Shown here: piece by piece, positions 52,064 to 61,610 of the stretch
Position numbering within the stretch: position 1 is the first letter of the stretch
Layout of the letters: every line of letters begins with the position of its first letter
NCBI GenBank assembly: GCA_020632955.1
Contig: JACKEO010000007.1
Location: 1 to 64,000 of the forward strand
DNA from: Alphaproteobacteria bacterium
GTDB lineage: Bacteria; Myxococcota_A; UBA796; GCA-2862545
Length of the DNA stretch: 64,000 bases
Direction: 5' to 3'
Program-made: the position numbers and the translations under genes
Notes under the pieces: model-generated
Told to the model about the DNA's origin: nothing
Databases searched by the model: none
The model's input: the letters and a program-made list of their open reading frames with translations, nothing else

Positions 52064-53278
52064 GTGCGTGTCCTGATCGCCGACAAGCTCGCGACCTCGG
52101 CCGTGGACGCCCTGCGGGCTGCCGGGCACGAGGTGGCCGTGGAGCCGTCGCTGGGAGGGGAGGCCCTCGCGGAAGCGCTGGGGCGCCTCGACCCGGACGT
52201 GCTCGTCGTGCGCTCGACGAAGGTGGGTGCCGCCCAGCTCGAGGCTGGCCGTGCCCTGTCGCTCGTGGTGCGGGCCGGGGCCGGCGTGAACACCATCGAC
52301 CTCGACGCGGCCGGCCGCCGAGGCGTGTTCGTGGCCAACTGCCCCGGGAAGAACGCCGTGGCCGTGGCCGAGCTCACCTTCGCGCTGCTCCTCGCGCTGG
52401 ATCGGCACGTGGCCGACGGCGTGGTGCGCGCCCGGGCGGGCCAGTGGGACAAGGCGGCCCAGTCGCGGTCGAGGGGTCTCAGGGGTCGCAGGCTCGGGCT
52501 GCTCGGGCTGGGCGGCATCGGTCGGGAGGTGGCGCGGCGCGCGCTCGCCTTCGACCTGGAGGTGGTGGCGTGGTCGCGCTCGCTCACCCCTGAGGCGGCC
52601 GAGGAGCTCGGGATCACCTGGGCCGGGAGCCCCCTCGAGGTGGCCCGGCAGGTCGACATCCTGTCGGTCCACACCGCGCTCACGCCCGACACCCGGGGCC
52701 TGGTGGGGCGGTCCCTGATCGACGCGCTGCCCGACGGCGCGGTGGTGATCAACACGGCCCGCGCGGAGGTGATGGACGAGGAGGCGCTGCTCGACGCCCT
52801 GGAGCGCCGCGGCTTCCAGGCGGGACTCGACGTGCTGGCGGGCGAGCCCTCCGGCAGCACGGGCACGCTCGATCACCCGCTGGCGCGCCACCCCCACGTG
52901 GTGCTCTCCCACCACGTGGGCGCGTCCACCGAGGAGGCCCAGGAGGCCGTGGCGGCCGAGGTGGTGCGCATCGTCACGGCCTACGACGCCACCGGGCGGG
53001 CGCCGAACGTCGTGAACGTGCTCGACGACCCCGACGCCACCCACGTGCTCGTGGTGCGGCACCTCGATCGCGTGGGGGTGCTGGCGGGCGTGCTCGACGC
53101 GTTGCGGGAGGCCGACCTCAACGTGCAGGGCATGGAGAACACCATCTTCGCCGGAGGCGAGGCCGCCGTGGCCCGCGTGCAGGTGGGGAGCGATCCCGCC
53201 GTGGTCGTCGACCACGTGGCGGCGCTGCCCCACGTGCTGCACGTCGCCTCCCTTCCCATCGGCGGCTCCCGCGGGTAG
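52064..53278 (+). CDS. serA: D-3-phosphoglycerate dehydrogenase SerA
   Basis: A 404-residue enzyme from GTG 52064 with GGAGGAGG upstream. The NAD-binding LGLLGLGGIGREVARR, the catalytic Arg in NTARAEVMDEEALLDAL, the Glu near GLDVLAGEP and the His in LSHHVGASTEEAQEAV are conserved. A C-terminal ACT-like domain (VLVVRHLDRVGVLAGVLDAL, LNVQGMENTIFAGGEAAVA) would sense serine. It oxidises 3-phosphoglycerate in the first step of serine synthesis. serC follows after 22 bases, forming an operon. A -10-like TAGGAC precedes it. Confidence 0.92.
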   Translation: MRVLIADKLATSAVDALRAAGHEVAVEPSLGGEALAEALGRLDPDVLVVRSTKVGAAQLEAGRALSLVVRAGAGVNTIDLDAAGRRGVFVANCPGKNAVAVAELTFALLLALDRHVADGVVRARAGQWDKAAQSRSRGLRGRRLGLLGLGGIGREVARRALAFDLEVVAWSRSLTPEAAEELGITWAGSPLEVARQVDILSVHTALTPDTRGLVGRSLIDALPDGAVVINTARAEVMDEEALLDALERRGFQAGLDVLAGEPSGSTGTLDHPLARHPHVVLSHHVGASTEEAQEAVAAEVVRIVTAYDATGRAPNVVNVLDDPDATHVLVVRHLDRVGVLAGVLDALREADLNVQGMENTIFAGGEAAVARVQVGSDPAVVVDHVAALPHVLHVASLPIGGSRG

Positions 53279-53300
53279 GCGCCCGGAGCCTGGAGGTCGC

Positions 53301-54383
53301 GTGGCGCGTGAGCACAACTTCTCCGCAGGGCCTGCCGCCCTGCCCGAGCCGGTGATCCGGGAGGCCCAGGAGGCCCTCTGGGAGCTTCCGGGTGCCGGGG
53401 CGGGCGTCCTCGAGATCTCCCACCGGGGGAAGGTCTTCGACGCCGTGGTGCACAGCGCGCGCGACCGGCTCCGGCGGCTGCTCGGCCTCGCCGAAGACCA
53501 GGAGGTGCTCTTCCTGCACGGCGGGGCGCGCACCCAGTTCTACCAGGTGCCGCTGAACCTCCTGCGGGGCGGGCGGGCGGCCTACGTCGAGACGGGGGCG
53601 TGGTCCACGTACGCGATCGACGACGCGCGCCGGTACGGCGAGGTCGACGTCGTCTGGTCGAGCCGCGACACGGGCTTCGACCGCGTGCCGGCCCGGGGCG
53701 ACCTGCCACCGCTGGCGTCGGGCACCCGCTACCTCCACTACACGTCCAACAACACCATCTACGGCGGGCAGTTCGACCACGTGCCCGACCCGGGCGACGC
53801 CTGGCTGGTGTGCGACGCCAGCTCCGACATCCTGAGCCGCCCGGTGGACGGTGCGCGCTTCGACCTGCTGTACGCCGGCGCGCAGAAGAACCTCGGTCCC
53901 TCGGGCGTCACCGTGGTGGTCGTCCGCCGTGGGCTGCTGGACCACTGCGATCCCGAGCTGCCCTCGATGCTGCGCTACCCGGTGCAGGTGGCCAAGGAGA
54001 GCATGCTCAACACGCCGTCCACCTTCGCGATCTTCGTGGTGGAGCGTGTGTGCGCCTGGATCGAGGCCGAGGGCGGGGTGGCCGAGATGGCGCGCCGCAC
54101 CGAGGCCCGGGCCCAGCAGCTCTACGGGGCCATCGACGCCAGCGACTTCTGGACGGGGCGCGTGCAGCCCGCCAGTCGCTCCCGCATGAACGTGGCCTTC
54201 CGCACCCCGTCCGCCGAGCTCGACGCGCGCTTCGTGGCGGAGGCCGAGGCGGCCGGGCTCCGGGGCCTCAAGGGGCATCGCTCCGCGGGGGGGCTGCGCG
54301 CCAGCCTCTACAACGCCCAGACCGACGCCGCGGTCGAGGCGCTCGTGGCCTTCATGGCCGACTTCGAGGTGCGTCATGGCTGA
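53301..54383 (+). CDS. serC: Phosphoserine aminotransferase SerC
   Basis: A 360-residue PLP enzyme from GTG 53301 (VAREHNFSAGPAALPEPV). The PLP Lys is K196 in YAGAQKNLGPSGV; FLHGGARTQFYQVPLNLL, HYTSNNTIYGGQF and DASSDILSRPVD are the family blocks, and RSRMNVAF with GLKGHRSAGGLRASLYNA closes it. It transfers an amino group from glutamate to 3-phosphohydroxypyruvate. Co-directional with serA. It overlaps the next gene by 8 bases. Confidence 0.96.
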   Translation: MAREHNFSAGPAALPEPVIREAQEALWELPGAGAGVLEISHRGKVFDAVVHSARDRLRRLLGLAEDQEVLFLHGGARTQFYQVPLNLLRGGRAAYVETGAWSTYAIDDARRYGEVDVVWSSRDTGFDRVPARGDLPPLASGTRYLHYTSNNTIYGGQFDHVPDPGDAWLVCDASSDILSRPVDGARFDLLYAGAQKNLGPSGVTVVVVRRGLLDHCDPELPSMLRYPVQVAKESMLNTPSTFAIFVVERVCAWIEAEGGVAEMARRTEARAQQLYGAIDASDFWTGRVQPASRSRMNVAFRTPSAELDARFVAEAEAAGLRGLKGHRSAGGLRASLYNAQTDAAVEALVAFMADFEVRHG

Positions 54384-54723
54384 GGACGACGAGGTGGGCT
54401 TCGACCCCCGGGAAGAGGTCGTCGACGACGATCTCGTCGTGCTGGTGGGCGCCGACGGCGCCACGCTGGAGTGCGTGGTGCTCGAGATCGTCGAGCACGG
54501 CGGACGCACCTACGCGGTGCTCACGCCGCGCCACGAGCTCGACGACGAGGGCGATCTCCTCGTGGCCACCTACGAGGAGGACGAGGACGGCCGTGCCCGC
54601 TTCGGGCCCCTCGACGACGAGTCCGTGCTCGCCGATCTGCAGGAGCTCGTGGGGCGGATGATGGGCCTCGCGCCGGACGACGACGACGGTGTGGTGGGCG
54701 CGATCGCCCCGGGCGAGTCCTGA
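54376..54723 (+). CDS. DUF1292 acidic protein
   Basis: A 115-residue cytoplasmic protein from ATG 54376 that overlaps serC by 8 bases. It is strongly acidic (DDEVGFDPREEVVDDDLVVL, YEEDEDGRARFGPLDDES) and contains LECVVLEIVEHGGRTYAVL, the DUF1292 core. The function of the family is unknown; members are often near ribosome or cell-division genes. It may be co-transcribed with serAC. A TAAGGT -10-like motif after its stop may start the next transcript. Confidence 0.82.
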   Translation: MAEDDEVGFDPREEVVDDDLVVLVGADGATLECVVLEIVEHGGRTYAVLTPRHELDDEGDLLVATYEEDEDGRARFGPLDDESVLADLQELVGRMMGLAPDDDDGVVGAIAPGES

Positions 54724-54772
54724 GGGTCCGCCTGCGATAAGGTCGACCCCCGCGGGGTGCTCGGGAGGACGC

Positions 54773-57700
54773 GTGGACGAGTCGACGGGATCCGAGGAGA
54801 CGCCCGCGCGCGTGCCCTTCCTGGGCCGCGAGGCCGAGCTCGCCTACCTCGCCAGCTGGGTCCGTCCGCACCAGGTGCTGGCCCTGGTGGGGGAAGGGGA
54901 TGCCGAGGGCGTGGGGGCCACGGCCCTGGCGCGTGCCTACGCCGGCACCTGCGGCGCCCCGCTCGTGCTCACCTGGTCGATCCCCGAGGACGGTCCGCGT
55001 CCGCACGTGGCCCTGCGCCGCTGGGCGGCGGTCCTGGGGCTGGAGGCCACGGGCCTGGCGCTCCAGGGCGACCTGCTCGACACGGTGGCCGCGGGCCTCG
55101 CGGCGCGCGCGGGCACGCTCGTCGTGATCGACGGCGTCCGCGAGGAGGATCTGGCCTCGGTGGCCCAGGTGCTCACGCTGCGCTCGCTCGACGTCTCGCT
55201 GCTGCTCACCTGTCCCGTGGCCTCGGTGGCCCAGAAGCTCGGTGCGCGCCCGGTGGTGGTGGAGCCCCTCCTCGAGGAGGAGGGCCAGGCCATGCTCGAG
55301 GCGGTGGTGGGCAGCGCCGTGCCGCCCATCATCGCGCTCACCATCCTCCAGGCCGTGGACTACCTCCCGCTCGGCATCCGGCTCGCCGGGTCCCGCATCC
55401 GGCACGCGCGCGCCGACGAGTCGAGCGGGCTCTGGGGCGGACGCCTGGATCCCGAGCGCGTGGCCTGGCTGGGCGGTGCCGCCGGCGTGGCGCGCGGCTT
55501 CCTGGACGTCTACCGGCGCCTCGACGACGACGCGCAGCGCACCTTCCGCGCGCTCGGTGCGGTGCGCTACGGGCCCGTGCGTGCGACGCGCATCGCTCCC
55601 CTGCTCGACGCCAGCGTCGACGAGACCGAGGCCACCCTCGGCCACCTGGCGGCCTACGGGCTGATCGCGTCCCTCGACGACGCCGACGGATGGCGGGTGC
55701 ACCCGGTGCTCGGCGTGTACGCGCGGCGCCTGTCGGAGGAGACGGGCGAAGGCGAGGTCTGGCGTCGCCGACGGCTGGGCGCGGTGATCGCCGCCGACGG
55801 GCGCGAGGGCGCGGGCGTCGACCACGCCGATGTCCTCGACGTGATCGAGACCACGATCGCGGAAGGCTCCACCGACGATCTCGTGGCCCTCGCCACGCGC
55901 GTGGTCGAGGAGGTGCGCGGGTGGTGCCATGAGGAGGCCAGCGACCTCGTGGCGCGCGCCGTCACGGCGGCCCGGGAGGACGGGCACCGCGCCGCGGGCA
56001 TGCTCCAGCGGGTGCTCGACGCCCTGCTCGAGGAGCAGGCACGAAGCGATGCCGAGGACCTCCTCGAGGTCGACGACGCGCTCGTGGAGCTCGTCGACGA
56101 GCCGCCCGACGAGCTGGCCCTCGAGGAGCTGGAGCCGGAGGACGACGGCGTGGTCGTGGCCGACGAGGCCTTCCTCCTCGCCCACGGCCTCACCCTCGAC
56201 GACGCCGATGCGGAGCCGGACCTGCAGCTCGAGGCGCCGGAGGGTGCCGGGCCCACCGACATCTTCGACGTGCGGCGCCTGCTCGCCGAGGTGGGCGGCT
56301 CCCCGGAGGGACGCGGGGCCCAGGAGGCGCAGGACGCCGCCGACGAGGCCGAGTCCCTGCACCAGCAGGCCACGGCCCGGGTCGCGGCGGCGGTGGCCGA
56401 TGCGGGGCCGTCGCCCGAGCCTGCGGTGGCGAAGGCCCTCGACGCGCTCGTGGCGGCCGCGAGGAAGGTCACCGACCAGGTCCGGCGGGCGCGCGCAGCG
56501 GCAGCCACGGCCCAGGACGCGGATCCCTCCATCGCCGAGCGGATGGCGGACCGCGCGTCGCGGGCGCGGGACGCGGCCGTGCACGCGATGGCGGTGGTGG
56601 AGGCGGCCTGGGCCGGCGTGCACGACGCCGTCGCCGAGGCCGCGGAGCTGCGGGCCCACCGCACCGCGGCGGCCCAGGGGGCCACCCGGGACGTGGCCGT
56701 GGCGCGCCAGGCCCTCGACGAGGCTCAGAAGCGGCTGCGCACCCGTCGCGCCACGGTGGACGACGACGCCGACACGTGGGGCGAGCTCGAGGAGCTGCTC
56801 CGCGACGCGGGTGCCTGGCTCACGGAGGCCGAGGACCTCGCGGCCACCATCGATGCGGCGGGCACCGACCCGGAGGACGTCGGCTCACGCGTCCGCGGCC
56901 TGCGCGAGCGCGTGGAGGACGTGGCGCGCGACGTGCTGGGTCGGGCGTCCCGACGCCTGCGCACCGTGCGCGCGGAGGAGCAGCGCGAGGACGTGCTGCG
57001 CGAGGCCCACCAGCAGCTCGGGCGCTTCGAGCAGGACGCCGACTGGGTGAACGCCCTCTGCGACGAGCTCGCGCCGCGTCTCGAGGGGCACGAGGACGCC
57101 GAGTCCCTGGAGCTCCGCGCGCGGGTGGCCGAGATCCGCGCCGAGATCCGCATGCACCGCGACGTGGCGCGCGAGGCCGCCCGCCGCCTGGAGGATGCGG
57201 CCGAGGCCACCTGGCTCGGGCTGCAGGAGCGCATCAGCACGGCCACGCGGGCGGTGGCCGCGGCGCTCTCCGACACCGAGCGGCTGCGCGTCGACGTGGA
57301 GACGTGGGCGGCCGATCACCAGGGGGAGGACCCCGAGCTCGTCCTCGCCGCGCTCCGGTCCGACGCCGCCACGGCCCTGGCGGCCCTGGAGTCCACGGCC
57401 GCGGTCGCGCGACGGGCGATCGCCAGGGCGCACCAGGCCGTGGCCCACGCCGACCTCCCCGAGCTCGGCGAACGCACCGCCACGCTGCGCGCGCGGGAGG
57501 CCGAGGTCCGCGACGCCGTGGCCACGGCGCGGGTGGAGCTGCAGCGCATCGTGGAGGCCCGCGAGGCCGACGTGGCCCGTGGGGCGTGGCGTGCCGCGGA
57601 GGAGCGCCACGGCACGGCGGTCGCGCTCGCGGAGGTCACGCGCGACCTCGCCGAGGAGGTCCTCGCGGTGGCGGATGCCGATCGTCGCGCGCGCCTCCAG

Positions 57701-60700
57701 ACCGCGATCGACGAAGGGCAGGCACTCGCGGGGCGCGTGGCCGACACCGCGGGGCGCGCCGACGCCACGCTCGAGGCCGTGGGCGAGGGCGCGCTGCGGC
57801 TGGGCGACGCCGGACTGGGCGCGCGGGTGGACGAGGTCCGTCGTCGCACGCGGGCTGCGCGCGACGCGGCGGACGACGGCCTGCGCCGGCTGGGCCAGAC
57901 ACGCGATCCCGCCTTCGCGGACCGTCTCGTCGAGGCCCTGCACGACGCTGCGGACGTCGTCGCGGCGGCCATGGTCGAGGCCGAGACGCTCCGGGCCGGC
58001 TCGGCCGCCGAGCTCGCCCGGGTGGACGACCCGGCGGCGCGGGCGCATGACCTGGCCGCGCGGCACGCGGCGCTGGGTGCCGCCGTCGAGACGCTGCAGG
58101 CCGATCTGGAGGCCCTCCGGGAGGGGGCTGACGCCTCCCTGCGCGCCGTGCTCACCGCGGCCACCGGCGATGCGCGGCGCGAGGCAGCCGAGGCCCGGGA
58201 GCTGCTGTCGGCGGCCTCCGTGGCGGCCGACGACGACGAGGGACGACAGGAGCGCGCGGAGCTGCTCGACGTGGTCGATGGCCTGGTGGCGCGGGCGAGC
58301 ACCGGCCTCCGTTCGGCGCAGAGCCTCGTGGCGGCTGCGCTCGCGCGTCGACGGGTCCGCGAGCAGGCCGAAGCGGCCGCGGCGCTGGAGGCGGCCACCA
58401 GCGAGGAGATCACCGAGGAGGGGCCCCGTCGTTCGGAGGGCTGGCTCACCGGCGAGGAGGAGGAGGAGCCCGAGGTCGAACCCACCGAGATCGCGGTGTC
58501 GGTGGCCGGCGCCACGATGATCCTCGAGGACCTCGACGACGATCTCGACCCCACGGACATCGTGCCGTCCGCGATGCCGGCCGAGTCTCCGGCGGAGGCG
58601 GAAGCGCGCGCCCGTGCCGAGGCCGTGGCGGAGGCGGAGGCGGAGGCGGAGGCCGCGGCGGCCGACGCGCGGCGTGTCGCGGTGGCCGCCTGGGTGGCGC
58701 AGGGGCGTGGCGTCCTCGACGGAGCCGAGGAGGCGGCGCGCGAGGCCTTCGCCGCCGTGGCGCAGGTGCGGGCGGCGGTCGACGGCCTCGGCGACGCCGG
58801 TCTGTCGACGTCGGTGCTCGATCTGGCCGAGGATGCGCGGGGCGTGCGCGCGGGCGTCGAGGTGGTGGAGGCCCTGCTCGACGACATGCCCGACGACGAC
58901 CCTGTCGCGGCGGAGCGGACGGTCGGTGCGATGCAGGAGGGTGCGTCGGAGGTCGACGCCCTGCTGGCATCGGTGCGTGCGCGTGCGGCGGAGCTGGAGG
59001 CGGTGGCCGAGGCCCGTCGTGAGGTGGCGCTCGAGGCCGTCCAGGGGCGCGACGTCGCGCACGAGGAGCTCGTCGTGGAGGCGCGCGAGGTGCTCGCCCG
59101 CGCGCGACGGGAGGCCCAGGAGGCCGGGGCCTTCGCCGACCATCCGCTCGTGGCGCCGCTGCTGCCCGAGGTGGAGCAGGGCGTGGGCGCGCTGGTGGGG
59201 CTCGTCGAGGCCGCAGAGGCGGCGCTGGCCCGAGTGGAGGCGGCCACGGATCTGCGCGACGCGGAGGAGGCGTCCACGGAGGCCGGTGCGGGCCTGGCCG
59301 TGCTGCCCGATGCGCGCGACGTCCTCGTCGACACGCTCGACATGCTCGCCGAGGCGGTCGCCGAGGCGCGGGCGGCGCCGGGCTCCATCGACGACGCCGA
59401 GCTCCCCGCCGGGGGCCCGGACGTTCCGGAGGAGGAGGAGGCCGCGGCCGTCGAGGAGCCGACGGTGGTGGTGTCGACGCCCATGGACGTCGTGCCCTCC
59501 GTCGAGGCGGTGCCGACCGCGCACGAGGCGGAGGCGGAGGCGCTCGCCGAGGACGTGGGCCTCCCCGAGGTCGCCGAGCCGGTGCCCGCCGGGCCGCGGA
59601 CGGACGTGTGGCACGAGGACGACGAGTACGAGGTCAGCGAGATCCGCGAGCTGTTCGCCGAGGCGGAGCTGAGCGCGGCGATGGACGCGGTGGACGAGGA
59701 GGTGGCCCCGGACGCCCTGCCCCCGGCAGAGGTCGCCGTGGAGCCGGGCGACGGCGAGCCGGCGGACCTTCCCGCGCCCGGGGACCCGGAGGCGGTGGCC
59801 TCGCTGGCCGCCGACGACTTCGGCCCCACCGAGGACGAGGAACTCGACGAGATCACCGCCGTCTTCGACGCGCCGACCGGCCCGCAGTTCGAGCTCGAGG
59901 AAGCGGAGGCAGCAGGGGAGGCGGAGGCGCCCGCGCCGCTCGCGACCTCGTCCGCCCGCGCCTTCGTGGAGGACGACGAGGTCGAGGTGAGCGAGATCCG
60001 CGACCTCTTCGGGCTCGAGGAGCTGGCGGCGGTCCACGACGAGGCGGAGGCAGCGGAGTCCGAGGAGGCGCTCGCGTCGGAGGCGGAGCCGGAGATCGAG
60101 GAGGCGATCGCGTTGTCGGCCGAGGAGCCGGAGGTCGAGGAGGTGGTCGCGCTGTCGGCCGAGGAGGAGCCGGAGGCCGAGCAGGCGATCGCGCTGTCGG
60201 CCGAGGAGGAGCCCGAGGCCGAGGAGGCGATCGCGCTGTCGGCCGACGAGGTGATCCCGCTCGCCGCGGAAGAGGATCTCGAGGTGGTCGAGGCGGTGCC
60301 GGTCCTGGAGGCGGATGCGCTCGAGCCCCTGTCCGAGGACGAGGACCTCCCCGAAGTGGAGGTCGAGGCGCTCGACGACGAGCTGGCGGATCCCGAGACC
60401 GAGGCGGTGGCCCTGGTGCTCTCCGACGCCGATGTCGCCGCCATGGACGCGCGTGTCTCGGCGGCCGCCGCGGTGGCGGACGCCGCCTTCCGGGCGGCGC
60501 GGGCGTGGCCCGGGCCCGGCTTCGAGGAGGCGGCCCAGGCGCGCGCGGTGCTGTCGCGCGCGGTCGCCGCCTACGAGGTGGCGCGCGAGCACCGGCGCAT
60601 GAGCCCGGTGGTGACGGCCGCGGCGCGCGTGGAGGAGGCGTCCCGCCTCGTGCGGCTGGCTGCGGCCGCCGTGCGTCCGCCCGAGCTGGTGGACGCGGCA

Positions 60701-61303
60701 CCCCGCGCCCGACCCGAGCGCCCGGATCGCGCCGGACCCCTCCTGCAGCGCCTGGCGACGCAGCGTGTGGTCGCGATGCGCCAGGGCACCGGACCGGCGG
60801 TGCGGCGGGAGCTGGCCGAGGCGCGTGCGGCCGTGGCCGCGGCCTACGCGCCCACCGCCCCCGGGCATGCCGACGCCGTGGCGCGACTCCAGCGCATCCT
60901 CGAGGTGCTCGAGGCGCCTGGGCCCGAGCCCACGCCCCATGCGTCGCCCCGGGTGGCGTCGGCCGCCTTCGAGGAGGCCCGCACCGCGCGCGCTGCGGGG
61001 GGTGCGGGTGCGCTGGAGGCGGCAGCGCGCGCGGTGGCGGTGGCCGGGTCCGCGGGTCCTGCCGAGGCACGTGCCGCGCTCCGCCTGCAGCTCGCCAGGG
61101 CCGCGCTCGCGGCGGGCGAGGTCGACACCGCGCGGCGCGCCCTCGTCGAGGCCCGCGGGCTCTCGGATCTCCCCGAGCTCGCCGTGGCCGCGGATCTGCT
61201 GGGGTCGGTGCTGGATCAGGTGCCGTCGGTGCCGTCGGCGCCGGCTACCTGGGTGGCGTCTGCGGAGGCCTTCCGGAGGGCGCGGCGGACTGTCGGCCCG
61301 TGA
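54773..61303 (+). CDS. Giant STAND-like protein with a degenerate P-loop and Ala/Glu-rich coiled-coil body
   Basis: A 2176-residue protein starting at GTG 54773 (VDESTGSEETPARVPFLGRE, ribosome site GGGAGGA). Residues about 18-220 look like an NB-ARC/STAND ATPase: FLGREAELAYLASWV, then a P-loop reading GEGDAEGVGATALARAYA in which the essential Lys is Ala, and a Walker B-like TLVVIDGV (115-122). A winged-helix region follows (about 240-325: YRRLDDDAQRTFRALGAV, WRVHPVLGVYARRL). From about 500 to 1600 the protein is Ala/Glu/Arg-rich and probably coiled-coil. An acidic region (about 1600-1850) holds repeats, and TPR-like helices end it (AALRLQLARAALAAGEVDTA). ATP binding is doubtful; scaffolding is my inference. 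Confidence 0.72.
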   Translation: MDESTGSEETPARVPFLGREAELAYLASWVRPHQVLALVGEGDAEGVGATALARAYAGTCGAPLVLTWSIPEDGPRPHVALRRWAAVLGLEATGLALQGDLLDTVAAGLAARAGTLVVIDGVREEDLASVAQVLTLRSLDVSLLLTCPVASVAQKLGARPVVVEPLLEEEGQAMLEAVVGSAVPPIIALTILQAVDYLPLGIRLAGSRIRHARADESSGLWGGRLDPERVAWLGGAAGVARGFLDVYRRLDDDAQRTFRALGAVRYGPVRATRIAPLLDASVDETEATLGHLAAYGLIASLDDADGWRVHPVLGVYARRLSEETGEGEVWRRRRLGAVIAADGREGAGVDHADVLDVIETTIAEGSTDDLVALATRVVEEVRGWCHEEASDLVARAVTAAREDGHRAAGMLQRVLDALLEEQARSDAEDLLEVDDALVELVDEPPDELALEELEPEDDGVVVADEAFLLAHGLTLDDADAEPDLQLEAPEGAGPTDIFDVRRLLAEVGGSPEGRGAQEAQDAADEAESLHQQATARVAAAVADAGPSPEPAVAKALDALVAAARKVTDQVRRARAAAATAQDADPSIAERMADRASRARDAAVHAMAVVEAAWAGVHDAVAEAAELRAHRTAAAQGATRDVAVARQALDEAQKRLRTRRATVDDDADTWGELEELLRDAGAWLTEAEDLAATIDAAGTDPEDVGSRVRGLRERVEDVARDVLGRASRRLRTVRAEEQREDVLREAHQQLGRFEQDADWVNALCDELAPRLEGHEDAESLELRARVAEIRAEIRMHRDVAREAARRLEDAAEATWLGLQERISTATRAVAAALSDTERLRVDVETWAADHQGEDPELVLAALRSDAATALAALESTAAVARRAIARAHQAVAHADLPELGERTATLRAREAEVRDAVATARVELQRIVEAREADVARGAWRAAEERHGTAVALAEVTRDLAEEVLAVADADRRARLQTAIDEGQALAGRVADTAGRADATLEAVGEGALRLGDAGLGARVDEVRRRTRAARDAADDGLRRLGQTRDPAFADRLVEALHDAADVVAAAMVEAETLRAGSAAELARVDDPAARAHDLAARHAALGAAVETLQADLEALREGADASLRAVLTAATGDARREAAEARELLSAASVAADDDEGRQERAELLDVVDGLVARASTGLRSAQSLVAAALARRRVREQAEAAAALEAATSEEITEEGPRRSEGWLTGEEEEEPEVEPTEIAVSVAGATMILEDLDDDLDPTDIVPSAMPAESPAEAEARARAEAVAEAEAEAEAAAADARRVAVAAWVAQGRGVLDGAEEAAREAFAAVAQVRAAVDGLGDAGLSTSVLDLAEDARGVRAGVEVVEALLDDMPDDDPVAAERTVGAMQEGASEVDALLASVRARAAELEAVAEARREVALEAVQGRDVAHEELVVEAREVLARARREAQEAGAFADHPLVAPLLPEVEQGVGALVGLVEAAEAALARVEAATDLRDAEEASTEAGAGLAVLPDARDVLVDTLDMLAEAVAEARAAPGSIDDAELPAGGPDVPEEEEAAAVEEPTVVVSTPMDVVPSVEAVPTAHEAEAEALAEDVGLPEVAEPVPAGPRTDVWHEDDEYEVSEIRELFAEAELSAAMDAVDEEVAPDALPPAEVAVEPGDGEPADLPAPGDPEAVASLAADDFGPTEDEELDEITAVFDAPTGPQFELEEAEAAGEAEAPAPLATSSARAFVEDDEVEVSEIRDLFGLEELAAVHDEAEAAESEEALASEAEPEIEEAIALSAEEPEVEEVVALSAEEEPEAEQAIALSAEEEPEAEEAIALSADEVIPLAAEEDLEVVEAVPVLEADALEPLSEDEDLPEVEVEALDDELADPETEAVALVLSDADVAAMDARVSAAAAVADAAFRAARAWPGPGFEEAAQARAVLSRAVAAYEVAREHRRMSPVVTAAARVEEASRLVRLAAAAVRPPELVDAAPRARPERPDRAGPLLQRLATQRVVAMRQGTGPAVRRELAEARAAVAAAYAPTAPGHADAVARLQRILEVLEAPGPEPTPHASPRVASAAFEEARTARAAGGAGALEAAARAVAVAGSAGPAEARAALRLQLARAALAAGEVDTARRALVEARGLSDLPELAVAADLLGSVLDQVPSVPSAPATWVASAEAFRRARRTVGP
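60098..60250 (+). repeat. 39-base in-frame repeats (EAIALSAEEEPE motif)
   Basis: Four near-identical units encode EE(A/V)(I/V)ALSAEE(E)PE(V/A)E within the acidic region of the giant protein (residues about 1776-1826). The fourth is truncated. Recent tandem duplication is likely because the third-base choice is almost unchanged. Confidence 0.85.
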
Positions 61304-61610
61304 GGGCACGCCGCGCCACCCGCGCCTGACGCTGGCGCCACAGGCGCCAGGTCCCCAGGGCCGACAGCAGCCCCACCGCGCCCAGCAGGGCGGCCAGCAG
61401 GCCCAGCAACGTGCCCATGCCCACCAGGGCCTCGCCGCCGACGCCGGGTGCGCGGGCGCCCCTCGCGGCCACCCAGCCGCCCAGGGCGAGGAGCACGAGC
61501 GCGCCGGGCAGGGTGGAGACCGCCGTGGCGGCCGTGGTGAGCAGGATGAGGTCCTTGCGGCTGGCTGCCCGGGCCTCGGCCTCCTCGGCCCCGGGCCCGT
61601 CCGTCGTCAC
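61245..61610 (-). CDS. Small two-helix membrane protein upstream-coupled to the DUF1015 gene
   Basis: A 121-residue protein from GTG 61610, overlapping the DUF1015 stop by 4 bases. It has a charged N-terminus (PGAEEAEARAASRKD) and two membrane helices (LILLTTAATAVSTLPGALVL, MGTLLGLLAALLGAVGLLSA) before a basic tail (WRLWRQRQARVARRAL). Its last 59 bases overlap the end of the giant gene on the other strand. No family recognised. Its coupling to the DUF1015 gene suggests a shared transcript. Confidence 0.65.
   Translation of the reverse strand: MTTDGPGAEEAEARAASRKDLILLTTAATAVSTLPGALVLLALGGWVAARGARAPGVGGEALVGMGTLLGLLAALLGAVGLLSALGTWRLWRQRQARVARRALTGRQSAAPSGRPPQTPPR

Noticed and set aside
56885..61309. 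A 1474-residue open frame on the minus strand across the giant gene, and a 1042-residue one in another frame
   Set aside because: High G+C removes stops from most frames. The plus-strand protein has clear domains and a ribosome site, while the minus frames are His/Arg- or Ser/Thr-rich and domainless.
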